From: Methylobacterium sp.
GTDB lineage: Bacteria > Pseudomonadota > Alphaproteobacteria > Rhizobiales > Beijerinckiaceae
Length of the DNA stretch: 64,000 nucleotides
Assembly: GCF_019745455.1 (NCBI RefSeq)
Contig: NZ_JAIETD010000068.1
Coordinates: 1-64,000, forward strand
Reading direction: 5' to 3'
Part shown: positions 8,228-15,296 of the stretch, piece after piece
Position numbering within the stretch: the first letter of the stretch is position 1
Layout: each line of letters begins with the position of its first letter
The notes under the pieces: model-generated
What the model was told of the DNA's origin: nothing
Seen by the model: only the letters and a program-made list of their open reading frames with translations
Databases searched by the model: none
Translations under genes and position numbers: made by a program

Positions 8228-10441
8228 ATGACGGATTGGCTGCAGGGCGGCGGTGAGATGGCTGCCCGCATTCGCGCGCGGGACTGGGCCGCCACGCCAC
8301 TCGGCCCGATTGAGGCCTGGTCCGATGTCCTGAAGACCAGCGTCTCCCTCATGCTCGGCTCGCACTTCCCGCAGGTGGTGATGTGGGGTCGGGAGCTGAT
8401 CACTCTTCACAACGACGCCTTCGTTCCGATCCTCGGCAACAAACCTTCCGCGCTCGGGCAGCCGTTCAGCGAAGTCTGGCGAGAAGCGTGGCACGAGCTC
8501 GGTTCGATCGCAGAATCGGCGTTGGCAGGGCAGGCAACCTTCATCCAGGACTTTCCCCTCGTCGTCGAGCGCAGCGGCAGACCGGAACAGGCCTTTTTCA
8601 CCTTCTGCTACAGCCCGATCCGCGACCATTGCGGCAAGGTCGTCGGCATCCTCGACACGGTGACGGAAACCACCGCGACGGCGGTCGCGAACCAGCGCCT
8701 CGCCTTCCTCGACAGCCTCGGCCGAGCCGTCGCAAACGCGAACGATCCCGACGTGATCATGGCCACGACGACGCGACTGGTCGCGGCGCATCTTGGCCTC
8801 GCCAATTGCGCCTATGCTGACATGGACGCCGACGAAGACGGCTTTACCATTCGAGGCGACTGGGCCGCCAAAGGCTCACCGAGCATCGTCGGGCATTACA
8901 GTCTCGCAGCCTTCGGGAAGCTCGCCGTCCGCAACCTCAGCGCCGGCGAGCCCCTCATCATCAGTGACAACCTGTCGGAATTGGAGCCGGATGAAGCAGC
9001 GACCTTCCAGGCCATCGGAATCACCGCGACGATCTGCATGCCGCTGGTCAAGGACGGGCGCCTGACGGCCCTGATGGCCATCCACGACCGCGTTCCGCGA
9101 ATTTGGACGGATTACGATCTCGCCCTCATCCGAGAAGTCACCGAACGCTCCTGGGCGCATATCGAGCGTGTCCGCGCAGAGGCTTCGGTTCGAGAGGCGG
9201 TCGAGGCGCTCGCGCGTCTAAACGCGACGCTGGAGGAGCGGGTCGAGGAGAGAACTGCCCGCCTCGTCGAAGCCGAGGCCGCCCTGCGGCAATCGCAGAA
9301 GCTCGAGGCGGTGGGCCAGCTCACAGGCGGCGTCGCGCACGACTTCAACAACCTTCTGACCATCATTCGATCCTCGGTGGATTTCCTGCGCAGGCCGAAT
9401 CTGCCCGAGGAGCGCCGTACCCGCTACATGGAAGCCGTTTCTGAGACGGTCGATCGCGCCGCCAAGCTCACCGGTCAGTTGCTCGCCTTCGCCCGCCGTC
9501 AGTCGCTGAAGCCGGAGGTGTTCGAGATCGGCGACCGGCTCAAACGAGTCGCCGATATGGTCGACACGGTGACCGGCACACGGGTACGGGTGGTCACCGA
9601 GGTGCCCGACACCGCCTGCTACATCAGAGCGGATGTCAGCCAGTTCGAGACAGCGCTCGTCAACATGGCGGTGAATGCGCGAGACGCCATGGACGGGGAG
9701 GGCGTCCTGACGCTGCGGCTTACCTGCCAGGTGACGCTTCCGCCGATCCGCGGCCATGCCGGCAATGACGGGACCTTCGCGGCGATCTCGCTCACCGATA
9801 CCGGAACCGGCATCGATCCCGAACAGCTCGGGCGTATCTTCGAGCCGTTCTTCACCACGAAGGAAGTCGGGAAGGGTACCGGTCTCGGCCTCAGCCAGGT
9901 GTTCGGCTTCGCCAAGCAGTCTGGCGGCGATATCGATGTGGCGAGCATCGCGGGCGCGGGCACCACCTTCACGCTCTATCTCCCCGAGGTCGAACCCGAG
10001 ACTCGTGAGGGGCGCGCGGTTGAGGAGGCCATCTCCGCTCCCGATGATGGCATCAAGCGGCATGTGCTGGTCGTGGAGGACAATCTCGATGTCGGACGCT
10101 TCGCCACGCAGATTCTCCAGGACCTCGGCTACGAGACGACATGGGCGACGAGCGGCGAGGCGGCTCTCGACGAACTCGGCCCCATGGCAGATCGCGTCGA
10201 CGCCGTCTTTTCGGATGTGGTGATGCCGGGAATGGGCGGCATCGCCCTCGCGCACGAGCTCCGCCGCCGCCGCCGCCGGCCCGAGTTGCCCGTGGTGCTG
10301 ACGTCCGGCTACAGCCACGTGCTCACCCAGGAAGGCGACCACGGCTTTCAGGTCCTGCAGAAGCCCTACTCGGCCGACCAGGTCTCTCGGACCCTCCGCC
10401 GCGTCATGCGGGCAGAGGCCGCCGGATCTCGCCGAGAATAA
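8228..10441 (+). CDS. Hybrid sensor histidine kinase with PAS, GAF and receiver domains
   Basis: A 737-residue signalling protein with no membrane segment, hence probably cytosolic. Order of domains: a PAS-like sensor (about 25-145), a GAF domain (about 160-315), a coiled coil rich in Glu and Arg (about 320-360), a HisKA dimerisation domain with VAHDFNNLL (phospho-His371), a HATPase_c domain with NMAVNARDAMDG, DTGTGID and GTGLGLS (about 475-590), and a C-terminal receiver with the phosphorylatable Asp at about 663 in FSDVVMPGMGG. The HDFNN form of the H-box is common in hybrid kinases that feed a separate regulator. No partner regulator is adjacent. The ATG has a strong GAGGGGG site. Confidence 0.9.
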   Translation: MTDWLQGGGEMAARIRARDWAATPLGPIEAWSDVLKTSVSLMLGSHFPQVVMWGRELITLHNDAFVPILGNKPSALGQPFSEVWREAWHELGSIAESALAGQATFIQDFPLVVERSGRPEQAFFTFCYSPIRDHCGKVVGILDTVTETTATAVANQRLAFLDSLGRAVANANDPDVIMATTTRLVAAHLGLANCAYADMDADEDGFTIRGDWAAKGSPSIVGHYSLAAFGKLAVRNLSAGEPLIISDNLSELEPDEAATFQAIGITATICMPLVKDGRLTALMAIHDRVPRIWTDYDLALIREVTERSWAHIERVRAEASVREAVEALARLNATLEERVEERTARLVEAEAALRQSQKLEAVGQLTGGVAHDFNNLLTIIRSSVDFLRRPNLPEERRTRYMEAVSETVDRAAKLTGQLLAFARRQSLKPEVFEIGDRLKRVADMVDTVTGTRVRVVTEVPDTACYIRADVSQFETALVNMAVNARDAMDGEGVLTLRLTCQVTLPPIRGHAGNDGTFAAISLTDTGTGIDPEQLGRIFEPFFTTKEVGKGTGLGLSQVFGFAKQSGGDIDVASIAGAGTTFTLYLPEVEPETREGRAVEEAISAPDDGIKRHVLVVEDNLDVGRFATQILQDLGYETTWATSGEAALDELGPMADRVDAVFSDVVMPGMGGIALAHELRRRRRRPELPVVLTSGYSHVLTQEGDHGFQVLQKPYSADQVSRTLRRVMRAEAAGSRRE

Positions 10442-10449
10442 GGGCCTCG

Positions 10450-11541
10450 TCAGCGTCCGGTCCGGACCCGAGTCCAGGCGCGGGTCACGAAACGCTGGGT
10501 TCTGTCGTCCCAGGCGGTATTGGTGAAGAGCCGCGCCATCGTCGTTTCGTCCGGGTATATCCCGGGATTTGCGAGGATTTCGGGCTTTACCTGAGCCTTC
10601 GCGGCGAGGTTTCCGCTCGCATAAGACACGAAGTTGGTATTTGCCGCCCCCACCTCGGGCCGCAGCATGTAGTCAATGAAGATGTGGGCTTCCGCCGGAT
10701 GCGGCGCATCCTTCGGGATCGCGAAGGCATCGAACCACATCAATGCGCCTTCCTTAGGAATGAAATACGCGATCTCGACGCCGTTCTTGGCCTCTTCGGC
10801 GCGCTTTTTTGACTGCATCACGTCGCCGGAATAGCCGACCGCGAGGCAAAGGTCCCCGGCCGCAAGCCCGTTGATGTATTCCGACGAGTGGAACTTGCGC
10901 ACCGAGCCGCGCACCTTGAACAGCGCGTCGGTGACCTGGGTGATGTCGTCCCAGCGCTTGGTATCGGGCTTCAGGCCGTAGGCAGGCAGCATGCTCGGGA
11001 TCAGGTCCTCGGGGCTGTCGAGCATCATCACCCCGCAATCCTTGAGCTTGGCCAGGAGCGCGGGCGTGAGCACGAGGCTCCAGCTGTTGAGGGCCTGGTT
11101 CGCGCCGAGGCGCTGGCGCACGGCCGGCAGGTTCACGCCGATACCGGTCGTGCCCCACATGTAGTCGACGGCGTAGAGGTTGCCCGGATCGTAGACCGCG
11201 AGCCGCGTCGCGATCTCCGGCCAGGCGTTCTTGAGGTTCGGCAGTTTCGCCTTGTCGAGGGGCAGGAACACGCCCGCCTTGATCAGCCGCTGCAGGAACG
11301 GGCCGGAGGGCACCACGATGTCGTAGCCGGACTTGCCGGCCAGGAGCTTCGTCTCGACGATCTCGTTGTTGTCGTAGGTGTCGTAGACGACCTTGATGCC
11401 GGTCTCCCTGGTGAAGGCTTCCAGCACCTTCGGGTCGATATAATCCGACCAGTTGTAGATGTTGACGACCCGCTCCTGCCCCGCGGCCTGTCCGGCAAGG
11501 AGCGCTAAGGCGACGGCGAGGAGGGAGACGAGGCGCGCCAT
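10450..11541 (-). CDS. Putrescine/spermidine-binding periplasmic protein, PotF-like
   Basis: A 363-residue secreted binding protein. Signal peptide residues 1-21 (cleavage near AAG-QE), then RVVNIYNWSDYIDPKVLEAF, the diagnostic start of the PotD/PotF family, and YDNNEIVETKLLAGKSGYDIVVPSG. Later segments include YMWGTTGIGVN and DSPEDLIPS, also typical. It would capture a polyamine for an ABC importer, but no PotGHI-type membrane or ATPase genes lie nearby, so the partner transporter is elsewhere or the protein serves sensing. It follows a RidA gene with only three bases between them, a likely two-gene operon. Confidence 0.88.
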   Translation of the reverse strand: MARLVSLLAVALALLAGQAAGQERVVNIYNWSDYIDPKVLEAFTRETGIKVVYDTYDNNEIVETKLLAGKSGYDIVVPSGPFLQRLIKAGVFLPLDKAKLPNLKNAWPEIATRLAVYDPGNLYAVDYMWGTTGIGVNLPAVRQRLGANQALNSWSLVLTPALLAKLKDCGVMMLDSPEDLIPSMLPAYGLKPDTKRWDDITQVTDALFKVRGSVRKFHSSEYINGLAAGDLCLAVGYSGDVMQSKKRAEEAKNGVEIAYFIPKEGALMWFDAFAIPKDAPHPAEAHIFIDYMLRPEVGAANTNFVSYASGNLAAKAQVKPEILANPGIYPDETTMARLFTNTAWDDRTQRFVTRAWTRVRTGR

Positions 11542-11544
11542 CTC

Positions 11545-11898
11545 TCAGCCCCGCGCGGCCACGACGACGATCTCGACGAGGTATTCCGGGGCGGCGAGGC
11601 GCGCCTCGACGGTGGCGCGGGCAGGGGGGTTGGCGCGGTCGACCCAGGCCTCCCAGGCCTGGTTCATCTGAGAGAAGGTCGCGATGTCGGAGAGGTAGAC
11701 CGTGGCCGAGAGGATTCGGCTCTTGTCGCTGCCGCCCAGGGCCAGCAGCCGGTCGATCTGGCCGAGGATCTCGCGGGTCTGCGCGGTGACGCCGACGCCC
11801 TCCGTGTTGGAGGCGGTCTGGCCCGCCAGGAAGACGAGGTCGCCATGCGTGACCGCCTGGCTCATGCGGGGGCCGGATTCGAAACGGGTGATCGTCAT
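11545..11898 (-). CDS. RidA family protein (YjgF/YER057c/UK114)
   Basis: A 117-residue protein of the RidA family, which in its archetype hydrolyses reactive enamine/imine intermediates released by PLP enzymes. Recognisable are the central VFLAGQTA segment, TREILGQIDRLLALGGSDKSRIL, and the PARATVEARLAAPEYLVEI block that contains the conserved Arg in PAR. Some subfamilies lack deaminase activity, and this one (Rid type undetermined) may have a different substrate. First gene of an operon with the PotF-like protein; a polyamine-related imine would be a plausible but unproven target. Confidence 0.88.
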   Translation of the reverse strand: MTITRFESGPRMSQAVTHGDLVFLAGQTASNTEGVGVTAQTREILGQIDRLLALGGSDKSRILSATVYLSDIATFSQMNQAWEAWVDRANPPARATVEARLAAPEYLVEIVVVAARG

Positions 11899-12086
11899 GG
11901 GCTGGCTCGGTCCTCAAGGCTCTCAGTTCGGGAGCCGGGAGGCTCGTTGTGCCGCCGCGAGGGCATGGCCGTAAAGAGGGCCCTGATCGCACGACCGCAC
12001 TGCGACAAAGACCGCGGCGGCAGCGCAACTCAATGCGGGATCGAACGTTTCATCGACACGAACGGTGACGCTAGGAGCACACCACC

Positions 12087-12353
12087 ATGATGTCGATTAT
12101 CGGTACCATCATCATCGGCTTCATCGCCGGCCTCATCGCCAAGTTCATCATGCCCGGCCCGAACGAGCCCTCGGGCTTCATCCTCACCACCATCCTGGGC
12201 ATTGTCGGCGCCTTTGTGGCGACCTTCATCGGCCAGGCTGTCGGCTGGTACGGGCCGAACCAGGGTGCAGGCTTCATCGGTGCCATCGTGGGTGCCGTCG
12301 TTGTGCTCGCGATCTATGGGTTCATCGCCAGCCGCCGCACCTCCACGCTCTGA
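12087..12353 (+). CDS. GlsB/YeaQ/YmgE family stress membrane protein
   Basis: An 88-residue inner-membrane protein with three Gly-rich hydrophobic segments: IIGTIIIGFIAGLIAKFIMPG, a central GFILTTILGIVGAFVATFIG, and the C-terminal GFIGAIVGAVVVLAIYGFI. This is the transglycosylase-associated/YeaQ pattern of small stress-induced proteins. An AGGAG site lies ten bases before the first of two adjacent ATG codons. A clean intrinsic terminator follows. No EcfG-type box was found in front of it. Confidence 0.88.
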   Translation: MMSIIGTIIIGFIAGLIAKFIMPGPNEPSGFILTTILGIVGAFVATFIGQAVGWYGPNQGAGFIGAIVGAVVVLAIYGFIASRRTSTL

Positions 12354-12376
12354 ACGAGACGATAAGACTGAACGAG

Positions 12377-12407
12377 AAAAGGGGTGCCGCGAGGCACCCC
12401 TTTTTTG
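12377..12407 (+). terminator. Intrinsic terminator after glsB-like gene
   Basis: An eight-pair stem (GGGGTGCC with GGCACCCC, 12381-12400) around the loop GCGA, flanked by AAAA on the left and a run of T on the right. The A and T runs make it potentially bidirectional, serving the convergent DUF2892 gene as well. Confidence 0.85.
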
Positions 12408-12426
12408 TATCTGCCGGCAATGCCGC

Positions 12427-12648
12427 TCAGGCGTTGTGCGTCACCGCCTTGATCGCGCAATGTCCGGTGGCGCCGCGGATGGCGAGGCCGGCGCCGACCA
12501 CGAGGGCGGCAAGGCTGAGCCACTTGTTCGGCCGGGGCTGCGCCGCCGCCGCCGCGATGCCGAGGCCGAGCACCACCGAGACCGCGCGTTCCGTCGTCGT
12601 CAGGTTCTGCGTTCCGCCGAAAATATCGCTGATCATGTCGTTGGCCAT
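12427..12648 (-). CDS. DUF2892 / YgaP-type transmembrane protein
   Basis: A 73-residue membrane protein: a short N-terminus (MANDMISDIFGGTQN), the ERAVSVVLGLGIAAAAA helix, then WLSLAALVVGAGLAIRGATGHC. The N...ER start and the RG.TGHC end are the usual signature of DUF2892, the small inner-membrane domain also fused to rhodanese in YgaP. Function unknown. A strong EcfG-type promoter match lies 36 bp upstream, and the gene shares a terminator region with the convergent YeaQ-like gene. Confidence 0.8.
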   Translation of the reverse strand: MANDMISDIFGGTQNLTTTERAVSVVLGLGIAAAAAQPRPNKWLSLAALVVGAGLAIRGATGHCAIKAVTHNA

Positions 12649-12683
12649 CTGGGTCTCCCGCTGGTCTCAAACTTCGCATGGCG

Positions 12684-12709
12684 AACGCAGGCGCGTCCGC
12701 TGGCGTTCC
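12684..12709 (-). promoter_or_regulatory. EcfG-type promoter box before DUF2892 gene
   Basis: On the minus strand GGAAC (12709-12705) and CGTT (12687-12684) are separated by 17 bases, an exact match to the general stress promoter pattern. The downstream gene starts at 12648, giving a leader of about 30 nt. Confidence 0.65.
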
Positions 12710-12806
12710 CCGTCCCGGTGCCGCAGCGCACAGCGTCCGGCCCGCCGAAACATCGGGACATCATCGAGAGACTTTCCGCCGCTATCATCGCTCTCGACGG
12801 AACGGA

Positions 12807-13638
12807 ATGAGCACGATGAGACGACGGACCTTCCTCCTCGGCGGAGCGGTGGCGGCCACCGGCGCGGCGGCGATCGGCTATAAGCTGCTGCCGGATTCGG
12901 CCAAGATGCTGCTCGGCAACTACCGGATTCTGCCCGGACGGGTCCCGCTCCTCGTCGAGCGCGATTTCGGCTGGAGGGGCGCCGATTTCGCGGCCGGCGG
13001 CACCAAGACGGTCGATCTCAAAGCCCTCGCCCCGCCGATCTTTCGCGACCGGCCCAATAGCGTCGCCACCCTGGCGAACATCCTCGGGCCCTGCGATGCG
13101 GAGCGTGTTCCTCGCCGCATCGACATTTCGGAAGGCCGCCCCGGCCTGCCCATGCGGCTCTCGCTGCGGGTCCGTCGGAGCGGCGACCGGCAAGGCTTAC
13201 GAGAACGCCGAGGTCCAGATCTGGCACGTCAACGCGAAGGGCATCTATTCCGGGCAGGACGTCAGCCGGGAATGCACCTTCGACGATCCCGATGCCATGA
13301 GCGGACTCGCCTTCCGTGGCCGGCAATTCACCGATCGCGATGGTGTCGTGACGTTCTTGACGGTCTATCCCGGCTGGTACAGCGGACGCAGCATCCACGT
13401 CCATGTTCGGGTGGTCGTCGACGGCCGTGAGCTCCTGGTCACGCAGCTCTTCTTCGACGATCTCCTCAGCGACGCGGTCTACGGCAGCCACCCCGATTAC
13501 GAGAGCCGACCGCCGCGCAACACCCGTAACGACCGCGACTTCTTCTCGCCGCGCGCCTACCTCAACGCCCATATCTTCGACTTCGAGAAGCTCGACGGCG
13601 GCGTATTGCAGGCGACCTACACTGTCGGAGTGGCCTGA
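12807..13638 (+). pseudogene. Intradiol ring-cleavage dioxygenase, frameshifted
   Basis: Two frames together make one protein. The first starts at 12807 with a twin-arginine leader (MRRRTFLLGG) and runs through ERVPRRIDISEGRPGLPMRLSLRVR. The second continues from GAATGKAYENAEVQIWHVNA through TVYPGWYSGRSIHVHV to the end at 13638. These blocks match the protocatechuate/catechol intradiol dioxygenase fold; the YPGWY Tyr and the HVHV histidines are the expected iron ligands. The total of 832 bases is one more than a multiple of three, and the shift falls near 13170, where one extra base in GTCCGTCGG separates the frames. Either a recent inactivating insertion or a sequencing error. Confidence 0.8.
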
Positions 13639-13654
13639 ACTCGCAGCGGCCAAG

Positions 13655-14302
13655 TCACATCCCCGCGCCGCCCGCCGGATTGGCCGCCGCCAGCAATCCA
13701 TCGTCGATCTCGCGGGCCTTGACCGCCGCCGGGCGGGCGGCGAGCGGCTCGACGTATTGCTGGAAGGCGGCACGCTTCTCGATCGTGCCGAACTGCATGC
13801 CCCACATCAGGTGCGAGCCGAGATAGAGGTCGGCCGCCGTGAACCGGTCGCCGACGAGGTACGGGCGGTCCGAGACCGCGCCTTCCAGGGTGTCGAGCAC
13901 CGCCGCGAGGCTGCCGTAGCCCGCCATGCCACGCTTCCTCGGATCGTCCGGTACCTCGAAGCCGAGCGCCTTGTTGGTCGCCGCCGCCTCGACCGGGCCG
14001 GCGGCGAAGAACAGCCATCGATAATAGCTCCCCCGCGCGGGATCGCCGACGGGCGGGGCGAGCCCGGTCTCGGGGAAGGCGTCGGCAAGGTAGGCGCAGA
14101 TCGCGGCGCATTCGGTGACCACGGTCTCGCCATGGGTCAGGGCCGGCACCTTCCCCATCGGGTTGACCGCGAGATAGGCCGGGCTGCGCGTCGCCCCAAA
14201 TTCGAGGATCTCGGTCCGATAGGGCTGGCCGACCTCTTCGAGCATCCACCGCACGATCCGTCCGCGCGACATCGGATGGGTGTAGAGGACGAGGTCGGTC
14301 AT
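13655..14302 (-). CDS. Glutathione S-transferase family protein
   Basis: A 215-residue cytosolic protein with an N-terminal thioredoxin fold (MTDLVLYTHPMSRGRIVRWMLEE) and the GSH-binding motif VPALTHGETVVTECAAICAYLAD, including the cis-Pro and the TE(S/C) site. The C-terminal helical domain contains YLVGDRFTAADLYLGSHL, the N-capping motif common to GSTs. It resembles the bacterial beta/nu-like group but a substrate cannot be assigned. An AGGAG site precedes the ATG. It converges on the broken dioxygenase gene. Confidence 0.9.
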   Translation of the reverse strand: MTDLVLYTHPMSRGRIVRWMLEEVGQPYRTEILEFGATRSPAYLAVNPMGKVPALTHGETVVTECAAICAYLADAFPETGLAPPVGDPARGSYYRWLFFAAGPVEAAATNKALGFEVPDDPRKRGMAGYGSLAAVLDTLEGAVSDRPYLVGDRFTAADLYLGSHLMWGMQFGTIEKRAAFQQYVEPLAARPAAVKAREIDDGLLAAANPAGGAGM

Positions 14303-14452
14303 GGAAGGATCGCTCCTGTCAGCGTCATCGGCATCGTAGCCTCGAATCGACCTCTACCGGCCTGCGGAGTCGGGCGGAGCGTCGTCACACGGATGGACCT
14401 CGACACGTCGTCCGTGAATGCTGCCCCATCGCAGAAGAGGGTGCACGATCCG

Positions 14453-14755
14453 CTATCGAGGGGAGCGCCCAAGCGTCTCCTCGACCAGGCGGGGGTTCTT
14501 GGCGAGGAGTGCCAGAAGCACGCGGGCGGGCCCCTCGGGCTGGCGGCGACGCTGCTCCCAGTTCCTCAAGGTACCGACCGCGACGCCGATCGTCTGCGCG
14601 AACGCATCCTGCGAGAGATCGACCGCCTTGCGGATAGCGGCCACGTCGATCTCGGCGGGGACGTGAATGCGAAGACCGGGCACGGCCTCGCCACGGGCAT
14701 GAGCCGACGCCTGTTCCAGGCTCAGCTTCAGTTCGTCGAACATGGCGTCGTCCAT
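14453..14755 (-). CDS. HigA/NadS-type antitoxin with XRE helix-turn-helix
   Basis: A 100-residue DNA-binding protein. The N-terminal part (MDDAMFDELKLSLEQASAHARG) matches the short helical region of type II antitoxins of the NadS/HigA group; the C-terminal half carries an XRE helix-turn-helix (DLSQDAFAQTIGVAVGTLRNWEQRRRQPEG). It would neutralise the upstream toxin and repress the operon. A GAGGAG site and a 12-base gap place it second in the operon, in the toxin-first order usual for HigBA. Confidence 0.85.
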   Translation of the reverse strand: MDDAMFDELKLSLEQASAHARGEAVPGLRIHVPAEIDVAAIRKAVDLSQDAFAQTIGVAVGTLRNWEQRRRQPEGPARVLLALLAKNPRLVEETLGRSPR

Positions 14756-14767
14756 CGCTCGTTCTCC

Positions 14768-15094
14768 TCAGAACAGAGTTTCGACCAGGCGGGCGAGCGC
14801 GCGGGACTGGTCGGGAGTCAAATTGCCCTGGTCGTTCTTCGCATAGGCCAGGAGCAGGTACACGCCGCGTGCGGCGACGAAGTACGAGATCACCCTCGCA
14901 CCGCCCCGCTTGCCGCGTCCGGCCATGGGAACACGGACCTTCCGAAGGCCTCCCGCTCCGGGAATGACATCGCCCGCCTGAGGGTGATTGGCAAAGAAGT
15001 CCACCACCGCGACACGCTCGGCGTCCGTCATCACCCGCTCGGCGGAGCGAAGGTAGATCTCCGTTTCGATGACGGTATGAAGAGGACGCGGCAT
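14768..15094 (-). CDS. RelE/HigB-type toxin
   Basis: A 108-residue protein of the RelE/HigB superfamily, predicted to be a ribosome-dependent mRNA endonuclease. Features include a helical N-terminus with MTDAERVAVVDFFANHP, the beta-sheet core GAGGLRKVRVPMAGRGKRGGARVISYFV, and VYLLLAYAKNDQGNLTPDQSR, a pattern typical of HigB-2/NadR-linked RelE toxins. It is transcribed immediately before the XRE antitoxin. A purine-rich site precedes the ATG. Activity is inferred from family and gene order only. Confidence 0.85.
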   Translation of the reverse strand: MPRPLHTVIETEIYLRSAERVMTDAERVAVVDFFANHPQAGDVIPGAGGLRKVRVPMAGRGKRGGARVISYFVAARGVYLLLAYAKNDQGNLTPDQSRALARLVETLF

Positions 15095-15240
15095 GACCTC
15101 GTCTGCGTTGCCGCAATTTATAAGTCAATGGCGTACTGTCAGCTCGTCCGTGGGCAGGGATTGTTCTATCGGGGACGCCCAGAGCGAAGCGACATGTGAC
15201 CCGAGAAAGGATGGAGCCTTCCGGTAAGCTAGTGCCAACG

Positions 15241-15270
15241 AAAAAAGCGCGACCCCGGAGGGCCGCGCTT
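15241..15270 (-). terminator. Intrinsic terminator after pnp
   Basis: Read on the minus strand, a GC-rich stem (AAGCGCG paired with CGCGCTT, with further GGG/CCC pairing inside) is followed by a run of six T. It lies 27 bp beyond the pnp stop codon. Confidence 0.8.
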
Positions 15271-15296
15271 CTCACTTCATAGCGATGCAGAGGGGA

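Noticed and set aside
13403..15199. A 598-residue plus-strand frame over GST and the toxin-antitoxin genes
   Set aside because: Shadow of three well-supported minus-strand genes; composition is Arg-rich and no domain is visible.
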